Positions 1 to 6,274 of a DNA stretch of 14,524 nucleotides are shown here, one piece after another. The DNA is from an uncultured Oscillibacter sp. (GTDB taxonomy: Bacteria; Bacillota; Clostridia; Oscillospirales; Oscillospiraceae). Position 1 is the first letter of the stretch, and the number at the start of each line of letters is the position of its first letter. The notes beneath the pieces are model-generated. The model was given only the letters and a program-made list of their open reading frames with translations, ran no database searches and had not been told where the DNA came from. The stretch is from positions 1-14,524 of the forward strand of contig CAOJHG010000011.1 of assembly GCA_948435975.1 (NCBI GenBank), read 5' to 3'. The translations under genes and the position numbers were made by a program.

Positions 1-287
1 TGTAAATGGGGAATGGTCCGGTCCAGAAACAGCAAAAACAGAATCCCCAGCCAAAATCCTGCTGCTGCTGGAAAAAAGGCCCATTGACCGAGATGCTCTG
101 CCTGTTCCATAGCAGGAATCAGCAGGCTCCAGACCGACGCGGCCGCCATCACTCCCGCCGCAAAACCGGTCAATGCCCGCTGTAGTCCAGGGCGCAGCTC
201 CGACTTCATTGGAAATACGCAGGCAGAGCCAAGCAAGGTTCCGAAAAAGGGAAGCAGGATTCCATAGATTACATTGATTGATACCAT
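1..287 (-). CDS. ZIP-family divalent metal transporter, N-terminal part (runs off the left edge)
   Basis: About 95 N-terminal residues are visible; the stop lies beyond position 1. ZIP proteins are membrane transporters that bring Zn, Mn or Fe into the cytoplasm. The visible part has a hydrophobic first helix (roughly residues 4-25), a short basic loop, a second helix carrying the ZIP-like stretch GFAAGVMAAASVWSLLIPA with a conserved-looking Glu just after it (PAMEQAEH), and a third hydrophobic helix from about residue 68. This resembles the GufA/ZupT branch. The ATG at 287-285 has a GGAG element about 8 nt upstream and an upstream promoter and operator. Family assignment rests on helix 2 and the polar loop after it; which metal is carried cannot be read from this fragment. 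Confidence 0.75.
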   Translation of the reverse strand, partial: MVSINVIYGILLPFFGTLLGSACVFPMKSELRPGLQRALTGFAAGVMAAASVWSLLIPAMEQAEHLGQWAFFPAAAGFWLGILFLLFLDRTIPHL

Positions 288-307
288 AGGTGTTCTCCGA
301 TCTTCAA

Positions 308-325
308 GGTTAGTTCAATCTAACC
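308..325. promoter_or_regulatory. Inverted repeat GGTTAG-N6-CTAACC, candidate metal-sensor operator
   Basis: Perfect 6-bp arms (308-313 and 320-325) lie at the predicted transcription start of the ZIP gene, where a bound repressor would block transcription. The half-site GGTTAG/CTAACC equals the core of the known DtxR/IdeR consensus (TTAGGTTAG-S-CTAACCTAA), but the spacing here is 6 nt rather than 1. Metal control is therefore an inference from half-site identity, position and the gene controlled. Confidence 0.4.
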
Positions 326-332
326 GCATGCT

Positions 333-361
333 ATGATATCATATCATGAGAACTTTTGCAA
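333..361 (-). promoter_or_regulatory. Promoter of the ZIP transporter gene
   Basis: On the minus strand TTGCAA (361-356) is followed after exactly 17 nt by TATCAT (338-333), a 5/6 match to the sigma-A -10. The predicted start is near 326, leaving a leader of about 40 nt to the ATG at 287. Confidence 0.55.
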
Positions 362-457
362 GAAACATTCATGGGTTTTGGGCGCTCTTCCGCAAAAATT
401 ATTTCCCTTTTACCGTTTGCGCTGACAAATGCTCCCTTTCGTCAAAATAACGGAATA

Positions 458-484
458 GGCGGTCATCCATCATAGATAACCGCC
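458..484. other. Stem-loop between the divergent ZIP gene and the 657-1250 gene
   Basis: Arms 458-467 (GGCGGTCATC) and 475-484 (GATAACCGCC) pair at 9 of 10 positions, with a wobble possible at the tenth, around a 7-nt loop. On the minus strand the stem is followed by a T-rich but interrupted stretch, so it is at best a weak terminator protecting against read-through towards the ZIP promoter. Apart from this hairpin and the two promoters, I see nothing in the gene-free stretch 288-656. Confidence 0.35.
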
Positions 485-578
485 CAGCGAACTGGAAGTC
501 GTTATTCTGGTATTAAATCGTGTGCAGTGCACTCTGCATACCGGCTGCATAAGCATTTATCAAAGATTTTCTGCCGCC

Positions 579-607
579 TTGAAAAGAGAGCGCTTTTATG
601 CTAGTAT
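579..607 (+). promoter_or_regulatory. Promoter of the 657-1250 gene
   Basis: TTGAAA (579-584), a 17-nt spacer, then TAGTAT (602-607). The predicted start is near 614, giving a 40-nt leader. Its position argues against the longer reading frame that opens at 522 and supports the ATG at 657. Confidence 0.5.
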
Positions 608-656
608 AAGCACTAAGAAAAACAAGAGACCACCCTGTAAAGAGAGGGGCGTTCTG

Positions 657-1250
657 ATGTCTGGCCGAAATCCTTATGAGGTATACGCAAAATATATTCT
701 GGAAGCGCTCTATGGGAAGCGGTATGGGACGCTGCTTCTGCGGGACAAGCCAGACCTCCAGACCGCCGATGGAGAATCCGGTATTGAAGTCATGTCGGTA
801 AACGGGGAGGCCTTTGAACGGCTTATGACGGAGATGGAAACGCATGAGCCATATCAAGCGCCGACAGACCGGATTCTGAAATTATGCGCAGAGTGCGGGA
901 TTGAATATCACGACTGGCAGACCTATGTCATAAAGCCGCTTCCATCCACTGGCTTTATTGAACCGTTCAAGCGGAAACTGAAAAAGCTGAACATGGGATA
1001 TGCGTTTTTAGGACATTATGATCTGTTCCTCTATTCGGACCGCCATACGTTATCAGATTTCGAGCTGGAGCCTTTACTGGAAACGCTTTGCGAAGAGAAC
1101 AGAGCGCCCATTTCATACCACTATGTTTACATCGAGGCTGCAGGGAGACTGGTCTGCTTTGACCTGGCACACAGGAGATATGAGGTGCGCTCCACCAAAG
1201 GATTGCGGCGCAGGCTGCTGGAAGGCCCAGCGGGAGACGCCGCAGATTGA
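657..1250 (+). CDS. Conserved-looking hypothetical protein, 197 aa
   Basis: I do not recognise this protein with confidence. The start at 657 was chosen because a GAGAGGGG ribosome site lies just upstream and a promoter at 579-607 lies inside any longer reading frame. It is soluble, with no signal peptide or membrane helix. The N-terminus (NPYEVYAKYILEALYG, residues 5-20) is followed by RDKPDLQ (29-35) and, after a short acidic insert, GIEVM (42-46). That arrangement recalls the motif-II/III strand pair of PD-(D/E)XK nuclease folds (Asp33 and Glu44), but the expected Lys after the Glu is absent, so activity is doubtful. The middle has a basic patch (KRKLKK, 105-110) and the C-terminus is Arg-rich (AHRRYEVRSTKGLRRRLLEG). 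A strong terminator 83 nt downstream makes it monocistronic. The function is unknown. Confidence 0.7.
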   Translation: MSGRNPYEVYAKYILEALYGKRYGTLLLRDKPDLQTADGESGIEVMSVNGEAFERLMTEMETHEPYQAPTDRILKLCAECGIEYHDWQTYVIKPLPSTGFIEPFKRKLKKLNMGYAFLGHYDLFLYSDRHTLSDFELEPLLETLCEENRAPISYHYVYIEAAGRLVCFDLAHRRYEVRSTKGLRRRLLEGPAGDAAD

Positions 1251-1332
1251 GCGTCTCAAGGTCTGCTGTTGGGTTCCGGCGGCATACAGTATCCATCTTA
1301 CCTCAGACAGCCCCTGCAACTGTGTTGAAAAG

Positions 1333-1366
1333 CGTCCAGAGATTGAAAATGATCTTTGGACGTTTT
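1333..1366. terminator. Bidirectional Rho-independent terminator
   Basis: Arms 1333-1343 (CGTCCAGAGAT) and 1352-1362 (ATCTTTGGACG) pair with one mismatch around an 8-nt loop, followed on the plus strand by TTTT (1363-1366) and a further T-run. The minus strand also reads into CTTTTC after the stem. It serves the converging 657-1250 gene and the glycosyltransferase gene, whose stop is at 1368-1370. Confidence 0.8.
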
Positions 1367-1367
1367 G

Positions 1368-2447
1368 TCATTTTTCCGCTGTCAGACCCTGAAAAAAAGC
1401 CCGGTTATGCAGAACTGCGGCCGCGTCCGGCTTGAAGGAGGCCGCCAGCTCGTTCATATGCGCCGCCCGCTCCAGGTCGCCCAGGCGGCTGTAGCATACA
1501 CAGAGCTGGATGCAGGGGAGGTAGCCATAGCAGTCGGGAGAAACAAAGCCTCCCCGGGTGTCGTCCCGGACGCAGGTCAAGGCCAGCGAGTACCAGTAGG
1601 CGGCCAGCGGCATATCCTCCTGCTGAAAGAACCACCGGCCCAGCTCACAGCATACCTCAGCCCTGGGCCGGTCATAGACAAAGCTGCGCAGAAGAGACTG
1701 CACCGCCTTTTCCGGCTGCTCCATACGCTCATAGCAGTAGGCGCAGTGGCAGCAGGCGTCAATGTTGTTCTCTGTCCAGCCCCGGCCATCGTTAAGGAAG
1801 CGCTCGAAGACCCGAACGGCGTCCTCATAGCGCTGGTGGTAGTACAGCTCCCGGCCATAGTAAAACTGCTGCCGGGGTTCCAGCTCTGCGCCATGCTCCA
1901 ACTGCTTTTCGTAAATGCGCAGGTTCCTATCTGGGTCAGAGGGGCGCAGCTTACGGTGTGTAACCGCAAAATCGCTGTAGACGACCTTCCCAACTGGAGT
2001 GACAGCCTCGTGTACCGCGCCGTCCCACCGCATACCAGCGTGATTTTTGATGAGCCTCTCTCGGAAATAGGAAAATGTGACGTTCCCATTTTCGTCAAAG
2101 CCCGTGTTATATTTTGCCATGACCACACAGGCGGAGGGGTCCAGCGTTTCTTTCATTCGCTGAAAGGCGGCCCGGTCCGGCTCCATGATCACATCATCTG
2201 CATCCAGCCACATGCAATATTCTTTTTCCGCCAGAGAAAACGCATAATTCCGGGCGGCGGCAAAGTCGTCTGTCCAGTCGAAACAATATACCTGGTCAGT
2301 GAACCGCTCCGCAATTTCCCATGTCCGGTCTGTGGAGCCAGTATCCACAATAACGATCTCATCTACCAAGCCCGCCGCGCTCTCCAGACAGCGGGCCAGC
2401 ACGTCCTCTTCATTTTTCACGATCATACATAAACTGACTGTAACCAT
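1368..2447 (-). CDS. GT2-family glycosyltransferase with C-terminal TPR-like region
   Basis: Cytoplasmic family 2 glycosyltransferase of 359 aa. The start at 2447 is favoured over an in-frame ATG 24 nt upstream because AGGAGG sits 7 nt before it. The catalytic domain covers about residues 1-165: VSLCMIVKNEE (4-14), VDTGSTDRT (34-42) for nucleotide-sugar binding, the DxD-type motif LDADD (81-85) for metal binding, and WDGAVHE (141-147) near the acceptor site. Residues from about 190 to 350 are helical and aromatic-rich, like TPR repeats. It follows two collagen-like genes on the same strand. This domain order and neighbourhood match the SgtA-type transferases next to bclA genes in Clostridioides difficile, so glycosylation of the collagen-like proteins is the likely role. 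The sugar cannot be told from sequence. Confidence 0.85.
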   Translation of the reverse strand: MVTVSLCMIVKNEEDVLARCLESAAGLVDEIVIVDTGSTDRTWEIAERFTDQVYCFDWTDDFAAARNYAFSLAEKEYCMWLDADDVIMEPDRAAFQRMKETLDPSACVVMAKYNTGFDENGNVTFSYFRERLIKNHAGMRWDGAVHEAVTPVGKVVYSDFAVTHRKLRPSDPDRNLRIYEKQLEHGAELEPRQQFYYGRELYYHQRYEDAVRVFERFLNDGRGWTENNIDACCHCAYCYERMEQPEKAVQSLLRSFVYDRPRAEVCCELGRWFFQQEDMPLAAYWYSLALTCVRDDTRGGFVSPDCYGYLPCIQLCVCYSRLGDLERAAHMNELAASFKPDAAAVLHNRAFFQGLTAEK

Positions 2448-2477
2448 GCAGTGTCCTCCTATATGATTCAAAGCTGC

Positions 2478-2509
2478 GGGGGCAGCGTTCTTTCATGGAC
2501 GCCGCCCCC
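2478..2509 (-). other. GC-rich stem-loop between the collagen gene and the glycosyltransferase gene
   Basis: Arms 2478-2488 (GGGGGCAGCGT) and 2499-2509 (ACGCCGCCCCC) pair at 10 of 11 positions around a 10-nt loop in the 86-nt gap between the collagen-like stop (2534) and the glycosyltransferase start (2447). No clean T-run follows on the minus strand, so it is more likely an attenuator or RNA-stability element lowering glycosyltransferase output than a full terminator. Confidence 0.5.
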
Positions 2510-2533
2510 TGGTTGGAGCCGAAGGGTTTCCGG

Positions 2534-3649
2534 TCAGCTCAGCCGGATGATCATCAAGGACGCGCCTGCACCGCCGCTGCTCAGCACTGCGACCCCGGCC
2601 AGCACAAGGGGATAGAGCTGGAGGGAGACCGTGGAGCCAGCGGCGAGGTTGACCTCGATCTCGTTTTCAAAGTTGGAAACAGACAGCACCGGGGCAAGGG
2701 TGGATGCGGTGTTATTCACCCCGTTGATGACCAGACGGCTTCCCATCAGCAGAGCCGCCGTGGTATTCACATGATAAGAGATGCGGTAACGTCCCGCAGT
2801 AGCTACAGTGAATACGGTGTTCCCCGCGTTGGCAGTGATATCCGCTGAGAGCACCTGTGCGCTGGGCAGCGGGATGGGGGTGCCGCCCAGGGCTATTGAT
2901 AAGCTGGTGCCTGCCGTATTAGCGGCAAAGCCTGCCGTTGCCGTGGGATTCGGCCCGTTTGGACCGGTGGGGCCTGTTGCTCCAGTGGGACCAGCGGCCC
3001 CTGTTGGACCGTTTGCGCCAGCCACGCCAACAGGGCCAACAGCGCCAGTGTCACCGTTTGGCCCGGCAGGACCTGCGGCTCCAGCAAGGCCTGTAGCTCC
3101 CGCCGCGCCAGTGACGCCCGCCGCGCCGGTAGGACCGGTGGGACCAACTGCACCATCTGCGCCAGTCGGGCCCGTGGGACCTGTAGGGCCAGGCAGACCG
3201 TCCGCGCCCGTAGGGCCAGTGGGACCAGCAATGCCATCAGGTCCAGCCGCACCGTCAGCTCCGGTGGGACCAGGTGCGCCGTCCGGCCCGACAGGACCTG
3301 CGGCTCCAGTAGCGGGGCCCGTGGGTCCAGCAGGGCCGGCGGGACCAGTGGGGCCGGTGAACACTGGCGTGCCCAGCGCCTCACTCAGCTTAGCACTCAG
3401 CAGAAGCTGCTGTTGAGTGATTTCGTCCAGTGTTTTACGGACGCTTTTGTTTACCTCCAACACGTCGTCAATGTCCGCGCCGCCGCTGAGTCCGGGCAGT
3501 GTGCCTAAGACGAATTGCAGCTTCTCGCCCTCGGCATTCAAGATGTGGCTCAGGCTAAGCTCTTCGGCGGCGATGGAGGAAATGATCTCGTTGACACTTC
3601 CATCTCGGGTCAGAGGAGGGTCAATGATAGGATAATTGGGCTGCGACAT
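2534..3649 (-). CDS. BclA-type collagen-like spore-surface protein (copy 1)
   Basis: Three-part protein of 371 aa. Residues 1-98 are an N-terminal module containing [12 protein letters not shown] (34-45), LGTLPG (48-53) and a helical stretch rich in Leu and Gln to about 92. Residues 99-234 are 45 collagen units (Gly-X-Y, mostly GPT, GAT, GAA) with one four-residue unit, GPAT, at 111-114. Residues 235-371 form a beta-rich C-terminal domain like the trimerising jelly-roll head of BclA ([27 protein letters not shown], ending MIIRLS). There is no signal peptide, as expected for exosporium proteins made in the mother cell. GAGGAGG lies 9 nt before the ATG and overlaps the stop of the upstream paralogue, suggesting translational coupling. 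Thr in the repeats offers O-glycosylation sites for the adjacent transferase. Exosporium location is inferred from BclA biology. Confidence 0.85.
   Translation of the reverse strand: MSQPNYPIIDPPLTRDGSVNEIISSIAAEELSLSHILNAEGEKLQFVLGTLPGLSGGADIDDVLEVNKSVRKTLDEITQQQLLLSAKLSEALGTPVFTGPTGPAGPAGPTGPATGAAGPVGPDGAPGPTGADGAAGPDGIAGPTGPTGADGLPGPTGPTGPTGADGAVGPTGPTGAAGVTGAAGATGLAGAAGPAGPNGDTGAVGPVGVAGANGPTGAAGPTGATGPTGPNGPNPTATAGFAANTAGTSLSIALGGTPIPLPSAQVLSADITANAGNTVFTVATAGRYRISYHVNTTAALLMGSRLVINGVNNTASTLAPVLSVSNFENEIEVNLAAGSTVSLQLYPLVLAGVAVLSSGGAGASLMIIRLS
2948..3355 (-). repeat. Collagen triplet-repeat tract of copy 1
   Basis: Degenerate 9-nt units encode 45 Gly-X-Y units. Codon choice varies more than in copy 2, and residues include Asp, Asn, Val and Leu, so this tract is older or less recently homogenised. 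Register breaks once, at residues 111-114. Confidence 0.85.
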
Positions 3650-3663
3650 ACCAGTATACCTCC

Positions 3664-4776
3664 TCAGCTCAGTCGGGTAATCATCAGTGAAGCGCCTGCG
3701 GAGCCAGGAAGCAACGTTGCGGCGGACACGATCCCAAACATGCGCAGGGATACAGTGGTCCCGGCAGCCAAATCCAGCAAAATCTCATTGGAAAAATGGC
3801 TGAGAGATACCAGCGGCGCGATTGTGGAGGCGGTATTCGCGGAGCCGTTGATGACTAGGGCGGTTCCGCTGGCCAGAGCGGCGGTGGTATTCACCTCGTA
3901 GGACAGACGGTAACGGCCGGCAGTGTTGACAGTGAACACGGTGTTTGCAGCGTTGACCGTGATATCCGCAGGGAGAACCTGGCTGTCGGGCAGCGGAATC
4001 AGAACGCCTCCCAGCACGACAGCCAGGACGGTGCCGCTGGTGTTGGCGGCAAAGCTGGAAGTGGCTGTGACGTTGACGCCGGTGGGACCTGTGGGACCAG
4101 TTGGGCCGGTAGCGCCAGTCGCACCAGTGGCGCCAGTCGCGCCGGTAGCGCCAGTCGCGCCGGTAGCACCAGCTGCGCCAGTGGGGCCGGCAGCGCCAGC
4201 AGCGCCTGCTGCACCTTCAGGTCCAGTCGCGCCAGTCGCGCCGGTCGCGCCAGTAGGCCCGGTCGCGCCGGTAGCGCCAGTTGGGCCTGCCGCACCTGTC
4301 GCGCCTGTTGCGCCCGCTGTGCCGTCAGCACCAGTGGGACCCGCAGGTCCAGCTGCGCCAGTTGGGCCGGTAGCGCCAGCAGCACCGGTTGGGCCGGTTG
4401 CACCCGTCGCGCCAGCAGGACCGGTAGGACCGCCGGCAGGGCCAATGGGACCCGTAGGGCCGGTGGGACCTGTTGCTCCCTGCATCTGGGACGCTTCAAG
4501 AGCACCCTGCATCTTCGCCCTCAAAAAGAGTTGATTCTGAACGGTGGCTTCCAACAGGCCGCGCACGCTCTCATTAGCCGCCAGCACATCGCTGACAGTG
4601 GCAGGCGGGCCGCTGAGACCAGGCAGGGTCCCCAGGATATATTGCAGCTTCTCGCCTTCAGCGTTCAAAATATGGCTAAGACCCAGTTCCTCCATAGCGA
4701 TGGAAGACAGGATCTGATTGACTGCGTCTTCCCGGTCAATCGGGGGATCGACGACGGGAAAGCTGGGCATAGACAT
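3664..4776 (-). CDS. BclA-type collagen-like spore-surface protein (copy 2)
   Basis: Paralogue of copy 1 with the same plan, 370 aa. The N-terminal module (residues 1-99) carries [12 protein letters not shown] (34-45) and LGTLPG (48-53) at exactly the same positions as in copy 1. Collagen units run over about 100-232 (44 units) with one four-residue unit, GPAG, at 112-115. The C-terminal head (233-370) has [27 protein letters not shown] and the ending MITRLS. The ATG at 4776 has AAAGGAG 8 nt upstream, and a sigma-K-like promoter lies at 4861-4889. It is first in a three-gene minus-strand unit with copy 1 (14-nt gap) and the glycosyltransferase. The GAT-rich repeat is nearly pure Gly-Ala-Thr over residues 203-223. 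The role inferred is a structural nap glycoprotein on the spore. Confidence 0.85.
   Translation of the reverse strand: MSMPSFPVVDPPIDREDAVNQILSSIAMEELGLSHILNAEGEKLQYILGTLPGLSGPPATVSDVLAANESVRGLLEATVQNQLFLRAKMQGALEASQMQGATGPTGPTGPIGPAGGPTGPAGATGATGPTGAAGATGPTGAAGPAGPTGADGTAGATGATGAAGPTGATGATGPTGATGATGATGPEGAAGAAGAAGPTGAAGATGATGATGATGATGATGATGPTGPTGPTGVNVTATSSFAANTSGTVLAVVLGGVLIPLPDSQVLPADITVNAANTVFTVNTAGRYRLSYEVNTTAALASGTALVINGSANTASTIAPLVSLSHFSNEILLDLAAGTTVSLRMFGIVSAATLLPGSAGASLMITRLS
4081..4479 (-). repeat. Collagen triplet-repeat tract of copy 2, with a near-perfect 9/18-nt core
   Basis: Units of 9 nt encode 44 Gly-X-Y units. Within 4106-4170 the units alternate so that an 18-nt block starting CCAGTCGCGCCGG recurs back to back, encoding seven consecutive Gly-Ala-Thr units. 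Such homogeneous repeats change length by slippage or recombination. Confidence 0.85.
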
Positions 4777-4818
4777 GGATAAAACTCCTTTCCAGCGGCG
4801 CTGAACCGGGCTGTTGTT

Positions 4819-4856
4819 TCAGCTTAGCCGGGTACTTCCGGCCCCGGCAAGCGCCT
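4819..4856 (-). pseudogene. Possible 3'-end relic of a further collagen-like gene
   Basis: Read on the minus strand, these bases encode QALAGAGSTRLS then TGA. The ends of the two intact paralogues read GAGASLMI(I/T)RLS then TGA. At DNA level the last 15 nt match copy 2 at about 13 positions, and a GCGCTT block recurs upstream, offset by 4 nt. It sits directly upstream of copy 2, where another tandem copy would have ended. The match is short, so this is tentative. Confidence 0.25.
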
Positions 4857-4860
4857 GAGT

Positions 4861-4889
4861 TATCGTATGCGCCTGTGTCCCGGCAGGTT
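4861..4889 (-). promoter_or_regulatory. Sigma-K-like promoter for the collagen/glycosyltransferase unit
   Basis: On the minus strand gCATACGATA (4870-4861) fits the known sigma-K -10 consensus CATANNNTA. AACC (4889-4886) provides the AC of the -35, with 17 nt between the AC and CATA. The predicted start is near 4854, giving a leader of about 78 nt. This implies late mother-cell expression during sporulation. Confidence 0.5.
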
Positions 4890-4924
4890 CCCTTCCTTCG
4901 ACATTCCCAAGGTGAGGACAGGTG

Positions 4925-4933
4925 CATAAAATA
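4925..4933 (+). promoter_or_regulatory. Sigma-K-like -10 element for the divergent cysteine-rich gene
   Basis: gCATAAAATA fits CATANNNTA, about 60 nt before the chosen ATG. No clear AC is found at the right -35 distance, so it is weaker than its minus-strand partner. Confidence 0.4.
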
Positions 4934-4994
4934 AACTGGCGGTGCAGGGAGCTGCGCCGTATATCTGTTGGAGTCATGATTGGAGATGAGAAAT

Positions 4995-5777
4995 ATGTCG
5001 ATGCCTTCGTTTCCTCCATGTGGAGCGGATATGACAAAAGATGAGGCGCTTACCATGATTGTCGCCTCGATAGCCATGGAGGAACTGGCGCTCAGCCACA
5101 TCGTCAACGCCGAGGGAGAAAAGCTGCAATACATCCTGGGAACGCTTCCGGGAGGGCATAGGGCCTGCGCCAGTATCCAGGAAATTCTAGCAGTGAACAA
5201 GAGCGTAAAGGAGCTGCTGGATACGGTAATGCAAAGTCAGATGCTGCTGAAAGGAAAACTGGAAAAGGCGCTGGAAGCTGGAGGCTGTATACCCGCGCCA
5301 GAACCGCCATGTCCGGTTCAGCCGTCTTGCCCAGGCCGTCCGTGCTGCCAGAAAAGCGCAATCCAACTGGCTGGACGGTGTCACGGCCTTTCCTGGGACA
5401 ATGATTCTCTTATTCCCTGGAAGTGTGTGGAACAAAGAGGCTGCGATATTTGCTGGAACGAGAAAGCGCCCGCCTTTGTGAGCTTGAATCCTGAAAAGGC
5501 TTATTTGCTGAATTACACGATGAACGTCCGAGATTCTAACCCCAGGGGCGGCGCAGGCGTCATCTTTGTGAGGATTACGCCATGCAGCGCTTTTCCGAGT
5601 GTTCTGCCTCTCTGCTTTTCTGTGAAATGTTCAGAGTGTAATCCAACTACGCTGCATTACTCTGCCGCGCTTTTTCCGCGGGCGTGTCCAGCCCCCTGCG
5701 CGGACCTGTCCCTGCTTTTAAACTACAGGGATAGACTGATGGTTGAGCAGGCGTGTCTCAACATTGTGGAGCTTTGA
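4995..5777 (+). CDS. Cysteine-rich spore-surface protein sharing the collagen proteins' N-terminal module
   Basis: Protein of 260 aa, divergent from the collagen unit. The ATG at 4995 was chosen because it gives MSMPSFP, identical to the start of copy 2, and has GGAG 9 nt upstream; TTG 4980 and ATG 4986 are alternatives. Residues 1-53 align without gaps to both collagen proteins, including [12 protein letters not shown] (34-45) and LGTLPG (48-53). Helical sequence follows to about 95, then a Pro/Cys linker (98-118), and from about 120 a domain with no collagen triplets but many cysteines, ending LNIVEL much as the BclA-like heads end in IRLS. There are 18 cysteines in total (for example 98, 106, 112, 117, 118, 144, 150, 153, 212, 215, 231, 235). 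A terminator follows at 5907-5943. The inferred role is a disulfide-cross-linked coat or exosporium component using the same docking module; its exact function is unknown. Confidence 0.7.
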   Translation: MSMPSFPPCGADMTKDEALTMIVASIAMEELALSHIVNAEGEKLQYILGTLPGGHRACASIQEILAVNKSVKELLDTVMQSQMLLKGKLEKALEAGGCIPAPEPPCPVQPSCPGRPCCQKSAIQLAGRCHGLSWDNDSLIPWKCVEQRGCDICWNEKAPAFVSLNPEKAYLLNYTMNVRDSNPRGGAGVIFVRITPCSAFPSVLPLCFSVKCSECNPTTLHYSAALFPRACPAPCADLSLLLNYRDRLMVEQACLNIVEL

Positions 5778-5906
5778 AGCTGGGTTAAAAATCTATAGGC
5801 AGATTCCTCAAAAAGCTGAACAACCCTCTTGCAGGATGCGATTTTCTTTTGCGTGGATACGAGCGGTGATATTGTAGATAAAAGACGGTATTAACTGCAT
5901 ATTATA

Positions 5907-5943
5907 AAAACCACCGTAAACTTGCAGGCTTTCGGTGGTTTTT
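5907..5943. terminator. Rho-independent terminator after the cysteine-rich gene
   Basis: AAAACCACCG (5907-5916) pairs perfectly with CGGTGGTTTT (5933-5942), with a T-run continuing to 5943. The 16-nt loop can pair further. An A-run precedes the stem, so it can also stop minus-strand transcripts. Confidence 0.8.
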
Positions 5944-6199
5944 GCTTTGTGATAGTTGTCTGCTGTTTTGCCGCTCACAGTTGAAAGCGCGTTCAATGGA
6001 GGTCCTGCCTGGATGCTGGCAAATACAGCAGAGGGCTAGGTATGGATGCGGACCGGATTATTGTCAGTGTTGTACTTGGGTGGAGAAACGTGCGAAGGGG
6101 GAATTTACAGCTCTTTGGCCCAAGTGCCCAAAATCGGAGTTTTCTTTTTGGACAAATGGGAAAAAATGACGCGATTTGGCGAAAAAAACAAAATTGCTC
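5944..6199. other. Gene-poor stretch between the spore-surface cluster and the catabolic locus
   Basis: No gene here can be supported. Short frames exist: a 54-codon plus frame from ATG 6042, and a longer overlapping frame ending at 6169 with several cysteines (GPDYCQCCTW). Neither has a good ribosome site or a family I recognise. It may hold gene debris. Confidence 0.3.
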
Positions 6200-6227
6200 T
6201 TGACTCTCAAGCAAAAACTATTAAAAT
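6200..6227 (+). promoter_or_regulatory. Promoter of the GntR-family regulator gene
   Basis: TTGACT (6200-6205), a 16-nt spacer, then TAAAAT (6222-6227); each hexamer matches the sigma-A consensus at 5 of 6 positions. The predicted start is near 6234, just before a small palindrome. Confidence 0.6.
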
Positions 6228-6239
6228 GTACTTATAGCA

Positions 6240-6248
6240 TGTCTGACA
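6240..6248. promoter_or_regulatory. Palindrome TGTC-T-GACA, candidate autoregulatory operator
   Basis: The perfect arms TGTC and GACA sit just downstream of the predicted start of the regulator gene. FadR/FCD-type GntR proteins commonly bind short palindromes of the form TNGTNNNACNA. The minus-strand reading CTTGTCAGA shares CTTGTNNGA with two sites before the dehydratase gene. Confidence 0.4.
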
Positions 6249-6274
6249 AGCAAGAGCGGAAAGAAGCGTAGAGG

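Noticed and set aside
524..534. Palindrome GTGCAGTGCAC upstream of the 657-1250 gene
   Set aside because: Short, lies upstream of the promoter and has no second copy, so I could not support a regulatory role.
1356..2432. 358-codon plus-strand frame opposite the glycosyltransferase
   Set aside because: The minus-strand frame has clear GT2 motifs and a ribosome site; this one has neither.
2808..3416. Plus-strand frame encoding Pro/Val/Ala repeats (GPVGPVAPV type), and a similar one at 3923-4534
   Set aside because: Antisense of the collagen triplet codons; the repeat simply reads as another proline repeat on the other strand.
4081..4479. Regular 9-nt repeats as a CRISPR-like or intergenic repeat array
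   Set aside because: The periodicity is the Gly-X-Y coding repeat inside an intact frame; there are no spacers.
6042..6206. 54-codon plus frame before the regulator gene
   Set aside because: No ribosome site or recognisable domain, and its end overlaps the regulator's promoter.
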